Positions 48,236 through 60,705 of a stretch of 64,000 bases of DNA are shown here, piece by piece; position 1 is the first letter of the stretch, and each line of letters starts with the position of its first letter. A model generated the notes under the pieces. It was not told the origin of the DNA, made no database searches, and worked only from the letters and a program-made list of their open reading frames with translations. This DNA is from Halocaridina rubra (taxonomy: Eukaryota > Arthropoda > Malacostraca > Decapoda > Atyidae), in the NCBI GenBank assembly GCA_037179515.1, contig JAXCGZ010001926.1:93501-157500 (forward strand), read 5' to 3'. Both the position numbers and the translations under genes were made by a program.

Positions 48236-50248
48236 ACCTGTCACCCAAGTAGGTGTAATTCATGCCAGAGAGAAATGGTTCGATACTGGGTGTAAAAGAG
48301 CTAAGGAGTGGAGAGACAAATGCTGGAAAAGGTATGAGGAGGAGAAAAAACATAAATGCCTGGCAAACCTACAAAAGAGCAAGAAATGACTACCTAAGTA
48401 AAAGGAGAGAGGCAGAGAAAGACTATGAGAGGGACATCACCAGGAAGGCTAAAGAAAATCCTAAGCTTTTCCACAGCTTTATCAGAGGAAAACTGAAGGT
48501 AAAAGAACAGGTTTTAAGGCTAAAGAGAGCGGATGGAAGCATCACTGAGACGGATGAAGAGATCTGCAATGAATTGAACAAGGAGTTTCAGTCAGTATTT
48601 ACAGTAGAAAATACCCCACCCCCTCATATTGCAGAGATAGAAGCTCAAGGGCCGGTAATAGAGAACATCAACCTTACAGCCACAGAGGTATGCAAAGCGC
48701 TGATGGATTTAGATGTTCTTAAAGCTACAGGTCCTGATGACATATCCCCTCATGTGCTTAAAAAATGCGCAAACTCAATATCAGTGGCACTAAGTATCAT
48801 ATTTAAAAAGTCACTGGAGTCAGGGGAGATTCCAAGATGCTGGAAAGAAGCAAATGTGATACCTATCTTCAAAAAGGGAAGGAGGGATACGGCTCTGAAC
48901 TATAGACCAGTTTCATTGACCAGCATAGTTTGCAAAGTTATGGAGAAACTACTAAGGAAACATATCTCTCTTCACTTGGAATCCTTCAACATTTTGTCAG
49001 TGAGGCAACATGGCTTCAGAGAAGGTAGATCAACAGTAACAAACTTATTAGAATTTTATGATGAGGTAAGCCGAATCTTACAGGAAAGAGAGGGCTGGGC
49101 AGATTGCATATTCCTAGACTTCCAGAAAGCGTCTGACACTGTTCCACATGGGAGACTTATTAGGAAGCTGCAAGCAATGGCTAGAATAGGTGGAAATGTT
49201 TTGGAATGGATAAAAACTTACTTAGGAGGAAGGGAACAGAGGGTTAGAGTAAGACACTCAGTGTCTGAATGGAGAAGAGTTAGTAGTGGAGTTCCACAGG
49301 GTTCAGTTTTAGGGCCACTTTTGTTCCTTGTATATGTAAATGACCTACCAGAGTCTGTAAATTCATTCATGAATATGTTTGCAGATGATGCAAAGATTGT
49401 GAAGAAAGTAAAAAACGAGAACAATGGTAGAGAACTTCAGGAGGATCTAAATAATCTGCATGAGTGGTCAGAAAAGTGGCTAATGAAATTCAATACTTCA
49501 AAATGTAAGGTAATGAGAATGGGCACAAGTGCAAGAAGGCCCAAGCTTGACTACTCGGTGGCTGGAGTACAACTTCAAGAGACAGAAAATGAGAGAGATC
49601 TAGGAGTAAACATACTGTCAGATTTGTCTCCAGAAATACATATAAATGGCATAGTAAGGGCAGCATATGCATTCTTATCAAATGTAAGGGTAGCCTTCAG
49701 GCACATGGACAAGGAAATGTTCAGAAATATTTATGTAACCTATGTGAGGCCAAAACTCGAATATGCAGCCCCCTGGAATCCACACTTGAAAAAGCACATA
49801 GCTAAGCTTGAAAAAGTTCAAAACATGCCACGAAATTGGTGCCAGAAATACACAATCTCAGTTATGATGAGAGGCTGAGGGAATTAGACTTACCATCACT
49901 CGAAGCTAGATGATTGAGGGGGGATATGGTGACAGTCTTTAAATTCCTTCATGGTTATGATAGAGTGGATAGGGATCGATATTTTGATATGGCTGGCTCT
50001 AGAACTAGAGGTCATAGTTTGAAGCTTGGTAAGAAAACTTCTTTGCAGGATGTAAGGAAATACTCTTTCAGTGTAAGAGTAGTTGATAATTGGAATTGGC
50101 TAAGCAAGGAGGTAGTTAATTCTATCTCAATCCATAGTTGTAAGGACAGGTATGATAAGTATCACTAAGTATAAAATGGAACCAATCAGGAGACGGGAAG
50201 ATACGAGCTTTGGGCTCTTTCCCGTAAACACAATTAGGTAATCACATA
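48236..50248 (+). mobile_element. CR1-like LINE copy L14 (5'-truncated)
   Basis: It begins between the endonuclease and RT domains ('cctgtcacccaagtagg') directly after the tail of L13. It ends with hairpin and 'ggtaatcacataca' next to a (TA)n tract. Confidence 0.9.
48262..50168 (+). pseudogene. LINE ORF2 of L14: long RT frame, broken C-terminus
   Basis: A 538-codon frame (48262-49878) spans the basic linker, KATGPDDISPHVLKKC, NYRPVSLTSIVCKVMEKLL, a changed motif A (FLDFQKASDTV), [15 protein letters not shown] and MFADDAKIV. The first residues (MPERNGSILGVKE) are out of the family frame because of a one-base shift near 48340. A 3-base loss (WNPHLKK without the preceding Phe) and a frameshift near 49822 end the frame. 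A stop replaces an Arg codon near 49911, and 49914-50168 holds the last part. Confidence 0.9.
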
Positions 50249-50250
50249 CA

Positions 50251-50252
<2 letters not shown>

Positions 50253-50336
<84 letters not shown>
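50253..50336. repeat. (TA)n microsatellite
   Basis: About 84 bp of TA between the tail of L14 and Tigger copy T2. Confidence 0.95.
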
Positions 50337-50338
<2 letters not shown>

Positions 50339-51570
50339 AAATACAACTCAGTACAGTGCAGTATTGCTTACATTTACTCCTGTGGTTGGCTTGCACACTA
50401 AAAGGGGCGATGCAAGGGAGAGAAAGGCTTATTGGGAGGAGGAAGCTGGAGAGGCAGGTACTGGAGAGACTAAGGCAGGCGAGTGTGGAGAGGCAGGCAG
50501 GAAATCCTGCATCATATAATAATAATAATAAATCTTTATTTCCAAAGTACATTGGATATACTGGGACAGGTGACTTTGGAGGGGCAGCTGAGCCAGAGGG
50601 TACAGAGTCTGCTGCTGGGGGCTCTACCTTCTTGAATAAATGTTTAAGGCAAGTCTTGAAGGATGCCACCTACTCCAAAATTTCCCTGTAACTCCGCAGG
50701 GAATCCATGATCCATCTGACAACCTCAGTGTACCTGGCAGTGTTGGGGTTCTCAGCCTCAAACTTTGCCAACCTTTCTTCTATCAGGGCAAAACCATCTT
50801 CAATGCCTTTGCTTGGATATCTCTTGGGCTATGGGGAAAGCATTTCTTCCTCCCAGTCAATCATCTGCCTCTACAGTTGAATGAGGTCCAAAGCAGATAA
50901 CTCCTCTCCATAAGATTCCAGCAGCTCTTTAACATTATCAGCCCACACCTCCAACTTAAGCTCCTTACTCAGGGCAACAACGTTCTTGGAGACATCCTCA
51001 ACTGTCTCATCAAAGCCATTCACAAACTGGTGACAGATTCTTCTATATGCCATTCAGTTTTGTCTGCTACTTCCTCCCAAGTATGAGCAATGTTCTTGAC
51101 AGCTTGAAAAATACTGTAAGACTTCCAAAACTCCTTGAGAGTCAAGTTCTTGTCCTTCTCAGTTGTCCTGAGCCATAACGATTGTCTTTCGGAGGTAGTA
51201 GCCCTTGAATGAGGCAATGACACCTTGATCCAGTGGCTGTAACAGGGCAATGGTACTAGGTGGAAGGTAAACAACCTTGACATTAGGATGAAAGTCATCC
51301 AAATGTCTAGCACTAGCAACACTTTAAAGGGCAGGCCCTTGGAAGCACAGTACCTTTCCATTTCTGGCACAAAATGATTGCTGAAAAAGTCCTCAAAATT
51401 ATGAAGGGTTACATAACCCTTCTTGTTCAACTTCCAGATGACAGGCAGGTGACCATTTCAAAGGTCTTTGGATTTTCTGCCAAGGGCACTCACGAACTTT
51501 AGCCCCCAAAAAGCAAAGTCAGTCCCTCCTTGTTGGCTTTATGGACAGGTGCTGTCTTCTCTTTGGCGAT
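50337..51570 (-). pseudogene. Tigger/pogo transposase T2, middle and C-terminal half, broken
   Basis: On minus from 51570 the sequence reads AKEKTAPVHKANKEGLTLLFG, then GYVTLHNFEDFFSNHFVPEME and KGLPFKVLLVLDIW (51020-51430), the Tigger DDE core. The second catalytic region and LKEFWKSYSIFQAVKNIAHTWEEV follow, then an acidic C-terminus (50871-51053). The 51570 end is the interruption by LTR-C; the N-terminal half resumes at 63028. Multiple stops. A short (AAT)n LINE tail lies inside the downstream part at 50517-50590. Confidence 0.8.
50517..50590 (-). mobile_element. 3' tail fragment of an (AAT)n-tailed LINE
   Basis: 'ataataataataataaatctttatttccaaag' (split here: ATAAT repeats, then AAATCTTTATTTCC and AAAGTACATTGG) is shared with the tail of the LINE fragment at 59241. 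Only the last tens of bases remain. Confidence 0.6.
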
Positions 51571-52910
51571 TGTGACAGTGTTTTGCTCAAAGTCACCAGA
51601 GGCAGTAGTCTTTTCTTACTAAAAAAATTAAAAAAAAACTCACTCCTTACATTTTGAAGATTATGATTATCTGCAATTTATATTTCAGTATAGCCTAACT
51701 TTAAATATATCTTGTTTAATATTCTTGTACATGTAGAAAGAATGATCCCAATATCAAAATCTCTCTTTTTCTGTTTTCTGCTCTTTCTTTTTTCTCATGA
51801 ACGAGGCCATAATCCTATCAAGTCTGTTAGATACTTTGTTTACACAATTTTGTTATTATAACACTGCTTTTGCTGATAAATTTTGACCCCCCTACTGATA
51901 TGTCATTAGCCTGTTTAGATACATTTTAGTATCTTCTTTACTAGTTGAATATTTAGAATACCGTCTCCTGCAACGCAAAGAACGTTCTAGAGATTGTTTG
52001 CCAGAAACCAATTTTGCCCATAAATATTTCTCGTTTCTTTTGTTTGCTTCCGCTTGTTGCACCTAAATATACTGTCTCTCCATTGCATCTCTGCCATAAT
52101 TGCCTGCTAGGGACCACCACTGTAGTAGAAAACCATTGGGAGACCTTTTACTGCTCTGAATATACACCCTACAGGCCGGCCGAAGGATGACGTTACTAAG
52201 AGGGATGCCTGATCACTCGTTTGGCAGCCAAACTTCCCAGAGGCAAGATATCGCTTCAGCAGTCACGCTTACTTTAAATTTTTTTACGCGGCATCTTTAC
52301 AGGAATTCATCTGGCACAAACAAGGTAGGAGATAGTGTATGGTAAAGCTAGCTGGTCAAGCAAATTGGGAATTCGAGAAACTGGTAAAATTCATTACTGG
52401 TCAAATCCTAAGAAATTTAATTCCTTGAAATGGAAATTAAGGCCAATGTACATTGATGAGAAATTTCTTTCGCTGAGGGTGCCAAAGTAAAATTCTCGCC
52501 TTCAGAAGATTGCTCATTACCATGTAAAAATCTGTCCCTTCTCCTAACGAATTCTAATTCCATTTCACCCCTTTATAATCAACGTAAATAAAGTGTTTTA
52601 CGTCAATACTCGTAAATCAAGTGTTTTTTGCTTTAAATTGCAAATAAACATTTAACTAAAGCATTTATACGCTATAAGCTGCAAATAATCATTAAGTAAT
52701 TTTGCCCTGTTGGCATTGCAAATGTTTCTTGTTATCCACAGTTTAATGAATACATACTGTATTTATCTTGCTGATACTTCTTTTATTGGGAATAAAGTGT
52801 TTTGAGTTAAAAGTTGCAAATACTTCAAAAGGTGGTTTTGCCCCTTTGGTACTACATGCTGATTCTTCATTTATTGGGAATAAAGTGTTTTGAGTTATAA
52901 GTTGCAAATA

Positions 52911-54234
52911 CAGTGACCCTCGTTTATCGTGGGGATTCAGTTCCGGGACCACTCGCAAAAGGTGAAAATCCGCTAAGTAGCAGCACCATACTTATTACAG
53001 GTATTTTACATTTATTTTTACCTTTACTGTATAAACCCTCCCTGCAATGTTAACAACTCACCCTTTACTAAGGCTTAGGCTCACTACCAGAAGCCATAGA
53101 AGATGAAGGATGCTTGGGCGGCATTGCAGGGGTTGAAATACACAATCAAAAGTTTCACAAAAAACACAAGCACAACGTATAAAGAGGCATAATGAGAAAT
53201 GCGCACATGTGAGTAACTGAATGGGTGAGGCGAGACAGTGGAAGATGCTGGGAGAATCAAGTTTCAATCAAAAAGCCAATCAGACCTCAGTATACAGAAC
53301 ACAATTCTGTGATTCGTCGTCTCCCACCCATCAGCCAATAGTATCCCATGTACTATCTCACGTAGGTGCGACCCTTTTTGTTTTTCAAGACGCCAATACC
53401 GGTATCGTATTTTATATGGTGCAGAGGTACATGTTTAAATTTGTTTTTTACTATTTTTTACTGTTTTATTATTCTTAGGCTAGGAAATACCTTTTTATCA
53501 ATAAAATAATGAAAATACTGTTAACTTTAGTATGTACTATCTCACGTAGGTGCGACCCTTTTCGTTTTCCAAGATGCCAATACCGGTATTGTATTTTATA
53601 TGGTGCAGAGATACATGTTTAAAATTATGCTTTTTTTACTATTTTTTTACTGTTTTATTATTCTTAGGCTAGGGAATACTTTTTTTTATCAATAAAATAA
53701 TGAAAATACTGGAAACTTTAATATGTACGATCTCACATAGGTGCGACCCTTTGTGTTTTCCGAAACACCGATACCGGTATCGTATTTTATATGATGCAAT
53801 ATTGTGAGTTACATATTTAAATTCATGTGTTTTACTATTTCTTACTGTTTTATTATTCTTAGGCTAGGAAATACTTTTTTTATCAACAAAATAATGAGAA
53901 AACTGGAAATTTTAACATGTATTATCTCATGTAGGTGCGACCCTTTGCATTTTTCAAAACGCCAATACCAGTAACGTATTTTATATGATGCAATACTGTG
54001 AGTTACATGTTAAATTTGTTTTTTACTATTTTTTACTATTTTAGTATTCATGGGCTCGGAAATACTTTTTTTTTATCAAGAAAATAATGAAAATACTGGA
54101 AATTTTAATATTTCCACATATCGTGGATTCACGTGATATACCCAGAAAATCTGAGATATAAAATACAATGCTCGCCAAAAAAATCCGCGATGCACTGAAT
54201 TCGCAAAAGGTGAATCGCGATATAGCGAGGGATG
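52911..54234. mobile_element. Tigger-like non-autonomous element (1.3 kb) with internal tandem repeats
   Basis: The ends are imperfect inverted repeats: left CAGTGACCCTCGTTTATCG; right, reversed, CATCCCTCGCTATATCGCG. They are flanked by TA on both sides (52909-52910 and 54235-54236). The empty site 'gcaaatacttcaaaagg' exists at about 52815 in the duplicated part of the same LTR, confirming the TA duplication. A relic of a Tigger start codon region (MPPKHPSSS, minus, about 53100-53128) suggests derivation from an autonomous copy. Confidence 0.85.
53345..54115 (+). repeat. four tandem repeats of about 185-194 bp
   Basis: Each unit contains 'gtaggtgcgaccc' or a near match (at about 53362, 53546, 53737 and 53930), then 'ccaataccggta', a T-rich run, 'cttaggctaggaaata' and 'aataatgaaaatactg'. 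Units are clearly diverged. No open frame spans them. Confidence 0.85.
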
Positions 54235-54305
54235 TACTTCAAAAGGTGGTTATGCCTTTTGGCACTGCAAATATTTCCTGATACCCAAAATTTAATGAAT
54301 ACTTT

Positions 54306-55583
54306 ACTCCTATTAGAAAATATTGTTGCATGCCAACTTATGTCATATTTAGAGTCAAATAGACTATTATCTATTAACTAACATAGTTTCATACTGAAAC
54401 TTTTGACAGAACTGCACTGCTTAAAGTTACGAATAGTATCTATAATAATATGGATATGAAAAAAATCTCTCTGCTTGTATTATTAGATTTATCAAAAGCC
54501 TTCGACAGTGTAAACATTCTATCCGTCTTAACATTATCTCCATGCCAAAAAATTTATCATTTGGTGTTCCAAAGGGATCAGTACTAAGTCCTATCCTCTT
54601 CTCCATTTACGTAAATGATCTATCTTCTTTCATTTCTGACTATCTAGTTGTACAATATGCAGATGACACTCAGCTACTCCTTGGTGGTGATATTAATAAT
54701 CTTCAAGAGCTAACCTTAAGAGCAGAAATCACTCTGTTAAGAAATTTGGCTGTTAATTAATGGAAGTAAAACACAATGCATGTTTATTGGCACAAATTCC
54801 AGAAAACACAATTAATTTTTGCGGCAATATCATTACACCTAGCAAAACAATAAAAAATCTAGGACTTCACTTTGATGACTACATGTTGTTTGATTCCCTT
54901 ATAGATAAAGTATGCAAAAAGGTTACAGGAATATTAATATGCTTATCACGTATAAAAGACAATTTTGAGACTACCACTCGAATAACTGTTGTTGAATCTC
55001 TAGCCCAAAGTCACATTAATTACTGCACAACTGTTTGGGGAGATACCACTAAGACTCAGATAAACAGAATACAGAAGCTTCTTAATTTTGCAGCTCGAGT
55101 TGCCCTGAGAGGAATAAGAGAATATGACCACATCACACCAGCTCTCAAAAAACTTGGGTGGCATCTTAAAAATTCATCCTCCTTCGTAGCTTTCAAAGGC
55201 AAACTATATAGTTTTCTTTTCGACAAATAGTTGCTATCTCTGTTCTCGCCTTCGTAGTTTTCAAAGGCAAACTATATAGTTTTCCTTTGGACAAATAGTT
55301 TCTTTCTCTGTTCTCTAAGATAAGAACTAATTATTCTCATATATGGTGATGATGCCGATAATAATGATCCTTTATCGAGTGTTATTATTACTACTTTATT
55401 ATTACCATTATTGTTAACATTTTCATTACAGTATTATTATTTTATAGGAGAGCCATATTTAATTCAACTATGTATTACCCTCTTACTTATTAGTTCAATT
55501 ACATGTCTACTTATAAGTTACTCTTAAATTGTATAAGAATAATCATTGTACAAAAATGGAAATAAATATTTATTTGTTTGTTT
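54306..55583 (+). pseudogene. LINE reverse transcriptase fragment with (TTTG)n tail
   Basis: Plus-strand RT remnants read LLVLLDLSKAFDSV (about 54476), then after a deletion SFGVPKGSVLSPILFSIYVND and VVQYADDTQLL (54542-54760). A C-terminal part follows (54760-55230; KTIKNLGLHFDDYM, ESLAQSHINYCTTVWG, RIQKLLNFAARVAL). It ends in AT-rich 3' sequence with 'aaataaatatttatttgtttgtttg', a typical LINE tail. This is a different family from the CR1-like copies. Motif A and the YADD motif survive, but the middle of the palm is deleted and stops are present. A direct duplication of about 65 bp at 55181-55315 repeats 'gttttcaaaggcaaactata'. Confidence 0.8.
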
Positions 55584-55735
55584 GGCTCTAGGGGGAAGAT
55601 CATGGCCATCTCTGTTCTACTCAATCAACCACACTTTTCTTGTTCTACACATCAAGGGCTTTCAAAAAATTTTGGGTGATCGATCTGAATTTGCCTAAAT
55701 TTTGCTATAGAGGGCACTTTTCAAAATCGCCGCTA
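55584..55735 (+). repeat. left terminal inverted repeat
   Basis: Inverted match to 62137-62286, with about one difference per eight to ten bases. Confidence 0.85.
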
Positions 55736-56157
55736 AAATAACTACTTTTGTCCATATCTCGGTTTACAAGACCTACAGAGACTTAATTTTGGCCTCTACC
55801 TGTGTTTTCAGGGTCAAGGAACCCAATAAGACCACTAGTTAAGGCATTGACTCCTTTTGGGGTCAGCCATCTCGAATTCCAAAATGGCCGCCAAGATATT
55901 AAAATTTGTATATATAAGTCGGTCTTTAAAAAAAAAAAATAAAGTCATAATTTTGGTGGCTATATCCATGTTTTATGGTCAACAAATCAATGAAAAGAGT
56001 AATAATTAATTCAACTCAAGTACTTATAATCAAGGATCCATAAAACTAAAACAGTGTCACAGTAGCATTTGGTGCCTAAACTTGAGCCTGAATATGACTG
56101 TGGGTCATTAATTAGATGCAGTGATGTTCTATATAATTAGGTTGACGAGAAGAGAGA

Positions 56158-56183
56158 TAGCCACGAACTCCCCATAGAGCCAG
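56158..56183 (+). repeat. internal copy of the element's right terminus
   Basis: 'agccacgaactccccatagagcc' repeats the outermost 25 or so bases of the right end (62260-62286; two or three differences) in the same orientation. With the left end it delimits a 600 bp non-coding block, 55584-56183. Confidence 0.65.
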
Positions 56184-59100
56184 GAGAAGGTTGTGGACTT
56201 GTGAAAGTAAAGCAAAGTAAATGTCATTCATACTGATTTATTTTACATTTCAGAATAAGTCTGAAGAGTCCTAATCAACCCTTAATGATGGAATCCATTC
56301 AACTTTCAAGTCAAGTCCTGAAGCTGTTATGTATGACAAGGAAAGGTGTGTCATGTGTCAAGAGGCATCACAAGAGAAATTGGTGGACACATCCAATGAC
56401 TGTAAACGAATACGGGAGGCTAGCGAAATATGAAATGCCCTTGTAGCAAAACGCATAAAACTGCTTCCAGCCAATAGCGACTTTTCCTACCATGTTTCAA
56501 ATAAGTGCTACAAGAGGTACACCCATGCAACCTTGCTCAAAAAACTCAAAGAAGGAAGCCCACCACAATCCTCACATGAAACTGGCTGTCAAGATGGGAA
56601 TTTGACTTGTTCTCACTCAGCTGTGCGTTCACCTCCAAATCCTGTAGATTCCAAACCTGTGACCTTCTCAAACTGTACCACATGTGGAAATAAGTCATAC
56701 AAATGCGACTTTACGAAGTTCCGTATATCTTAGTCAAATCATGCCACCTTATTCTTAAAAGCAGCAAACTTCTTCCAGGACGATGTCTTTAATCGCATTT
56801 GTGACCTCCAGGATGAGCATGTGGTTTTTGGAGCTAATTTGTACTACCACAAAAATTGCATGACAAAATACCTCCACAAATCTGAGTGTGCACAAAGTTC
56901 AACTGGTGAACCACAAGAGATGAACCCCAAGCAGCATGCATGAAGTGATATTGTGTCTGAGTTAGAAGTGGGGCTAAAAAGTGGCAATGGTTATGAACTC
57001 TCTTCAATTAGAGACCGACTGAATAGAGTTGTTGATGAGGAGCATCAATTTTGAAATAGAGATGTGAAGGTGTTTCTGGTGAGACAGTTTGGAAGTACTA
57101 TTGATTTTACGTATCCTGATGAGGTTCGCAAGTCTTTGATGTTTTACAGTGTGCCATGTAATAGAGCAGAGTTTTTGGCAGAGTGTACTTGATGTATTGA
57201 CTCCATACAAATGTGCCAGTGTGATGAGACGAAGTCTTAACAGTTATGACTTTGATTTGGATAATAGATTTGGGGATGCTGAAGATCTGAAACAGGTATA
57301 CTGCAGTATGAAAATATCTGAACCAATTATTAGGTTTTTTGGATATATCTACAAATTCAACCCTTTGACATACCCCAAAGCAGCTGAAGCTGTAATGATG
57401 AAAATAGACACTGCAGACGAAGATAATGATGAAGAATTATATGACGCAGATGAGTCTGAGAATGATGAGAATCAAGATAATAAAACTTGTGAACAAAATG
57501 CTGGTAGTTCCCTATCTACTCAACGATGCAGAAAGATCCAAGCTCTGTTCCAGACCATGTACTATGCACATCATCATGGCAGAAAGCGAACACCAGTGCA
57601 TATAATGAATGCTGAATCAGCTCACAGTCTTGGACGTGGAGGAAAAATCCTTACTACCATCATGAACCGCCAAGGGCTTGCACTAAGTTATGCAGAATTT
57701 CGGCGATATGGCATTGCAACCTACACTGCACACCAGAACGAGCAGACTGTGTGCATTACCAGCCCATTTTGATCCTGGAGAATTCACGTCAGCAGGTGTC
57801 GATAACTGGGATAATGAAGGAACTAATGTATCTGAGCATGACACAGTGTGTACTTTATCAGGACAAGATCAGTTCCCAGCTACTTAAGCTAAAAGGATTC
57901 GATACTGTGGTTGAGCATGGCCCACAAATGTTTACAGAACCCTACCTTGCCAGATACTTCAAGAGTTTGCAGTTCCAGTGAAACGACCAGACCTTTCAAG
58001 TTCATTTAAGGGCAATGAGGAGCTCTACAAATCTGATATCACACACCATAAGAGGCTCACTGACATTGCATGGTCAATTGGGAATTTAAACCTTGGAGTC
58101 AAAGATAACCAGCTTGCTAGGATATCTATCCTGATTTGTAGTCCATGCCTTCTTGGAGTGCCTGTAATGCCACCTGAACAGAAGAAAATGTTCCACAAGC
58201 ACGTAGCATTCTTACCCATACTACCATATCCTGCCACATGGTATAAGCCTGTATACACACAGATGAAGAATCTGGTGGCAATTTGATCACAACTGCTCCA
58301 GTCCCAGCTTCCTGTTTATGCAGATGAAAAGGTGTACTGCATGGCCAAGGAGATCCAACTTATGCAACCAGCAGAATTCAAGAGTCTTGTATTATGTTTT
58401 GAAACCTTCCACACTTGTCAAGACATTGCTAAAATGCACGGGAAAGAGTTTGGAAGGAAGTGCTGCAGAGAATGTGTGGCTGGAAGCAGGAGTCTATGGG
58501 CCAACAGTGATTCAAAGCTTATTTTTAACGGAGGTCACTACAACCGTTCACTGGACGCACAGAACTCCTGGCTGAGTCAATGCAACTCCTACTGTACAAG
58601 GAGTTCTTTATGGAGAAAGGAATTACAAGTTACTCCCAAGAACTAGATATCTTAGGTGAGCTGAAGAAAAGCACTGCTACTGGAAATGCAATAGAGAGTA
58701 GAAGATTCTTGGAGGAGCTCCATTTGTTGTCATCCAATTTAGTCAGTGATCTGAAGAATTTCGTAGAGGCAAGATCTTCCAATTCTGGTGTCAATTTCTG
58801 GAACGGCATGACCGAGAAGGATTATGGCAGTGGAATCTTGATACTATGCAATGTGCGCTTTACGAGTTTGCTGCTTGGGATACCACTAATTATCTTCGAT
58901 GGGGTACAATGTATCTAGAGGATGCAAGAAACCTACCTGAAACAACTCCCACAGTTTTTACACACTGAGGGATATTCTTTCTCAATTAAGAACAGGCCTG
59001 GGCGTTTCTCAGCAGTTGGTGGTGATCAGAAGCTTGAGCAGACAATTAACCTCTCATCAAAGTACAATGATGGTGTGATTGGACATGCAAAACAGAAGCA

Positions 59101-59239
59101 ATACATCACTCAATGGGATTTAATCTACCAAGAAATGATGGCTGTGAAAAACTTGCAAAGTGAATATGCTGGTGTCTATGAGAGCACGTCTGAGGCATGG
59201 CACCATTATGGATCATCACAGGCAACCACAAACCGACAA

Positions 59240-59240
<1 letters not shown>

Positions 59241-59274
<34 letters not shown>

Positions 59275-59660
59275 CTTTATTTCCAAAGTACATTGGGTAT
59301 TCAAATAAGATACATATATATTCCAGATAGACATCTGTGGTGTACGATTTAGACATACTAAAACAAACAAATCATAAAGATGAGTGTACCATTAAAAATT
59401 ACAAGTAAAATCTTCCTTTAAGAGTAACTTCTTAAGATTATATTTAAAAGTATACACTGAACCAGCATTTTTTAGTTCTCTGGGAAGCTGATTATATAAA
59501 TGAGGTCCACGAATGTTTATATCTCTTGAGCCAATATCAGTTTTAGACCTTCGTACTAATAAATCTTCCCCTTGACGGGTAGTTAACCCGGTAACTGAGC
59601 TTACTGTAGAAAAATTATACAAGCAATCAGGAAGATTGTTTCTTAGTATATTAAAAACAA
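59241..59660 (-). mobile_element. 5'-truncated LINE with (AAT)n tail, inserted in the Academ-like gene
   Basis: The plus strand starts with (AAT)n, then 'aaatctttatttcc'. The minus frame (within 59392-59796) reads RQGEDLLVRRSKTDIGSRDI, then RGPHLYNQLPRELKNAGSVY and FKYNLKKLLLKEDF, the C-terminal end of a non-LTR reverse transcriptase. The gene it interrupts continues on plus from about 59660 (MMKFIEERGSPFSADCPTE). It is the youngest layer of the nest. Confidence 0.8.
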
Positions 59661-60705
59661 ATATGATGAAGTTTATTGAAGAGAGAGGGTCACCATTTTC
59701 AGCAGATTGTCCCACAGAGCTACACAACTTTGTGACAAAGCAAGTGATGACAGAAGAAATCAGAAAGGATGTCCTGAACGCATCTGAAGAAGGCAAGAAG
59801 ACATACCAGGCTTTTCACAGTGAAAGGATCATCAACAAAACTGTCCAACTGAGAGACACTATTCACAGAGGAATCCTAAAATCCATGCTCTCCCTCAAAG
59901 ATAAACCCAAGAAAACTGTCAAGAAAGTGATCAGAGCCATGAATATGACTGAAAAATCAATTGAAGTACCTAGAAATAGAAGTCTTGGTACAGACGTTCT
60001 TCTGACATATGATGTTGTACCTTCTCCCATACTGTTTGGTGATGATGGGCTCATGACCAAACCAGATAAGAGATAACTTATTCATGAATTTTTTTTTTTT
60101 TTAGGATTGTGACACCAGGACTGGCCAAAAAAAAAAATCTACCCTCATCAAGCCTGGGCACGAATAAAACAAAAAGAGAAACAGAGATGGGTTGTCTTGT
60201 GACTTGTCAGATGTAAAGGGATGATAAGACATGTGTAACGAATATCTAAGATATTCGGTGTTGATGTAGGCATAGAAAGAGAACCGTAACTGAAGGAAGA
60301 TTTAACATCGAACTGTCCAAAACAGTCTTATTTAAGTCCACAATAGAGGAAACCCTCAAGCCGGATGAGTATTGCTACCAGCATAAAGCTACCTCAGCCT
60401 TGTTTATTGATGTCATGGCAACATTCCGCAGGGCGCCTCTATCTGGACTCACAGGTTTCTCTTATCTGCTTTCAAAGTTTGCAGAAATGAATGACATGTA
60501 TCATCACTAAGGCACATGTGATAACATATTTGACATTTACAATGACAACCCATCAGTGAAAGATACAGAGAGGTTGCGGAGATGCAGCATGACTCCAGTA
60601 GAACTTTGCTCAGTTGGCCTCTTGATACCAATTCTCAAGGACATGACATAATTCTGGCCATCAAGCCAAAACAAAGTGCAGCTGGGAAAACTAATCTAAG
60701 GATAC

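Noticed and set aside
60450..60631. Minus-strand frames inside the Academ-like gene
   Set aside because: Opposite-strand shadows of the plus-strand gene.
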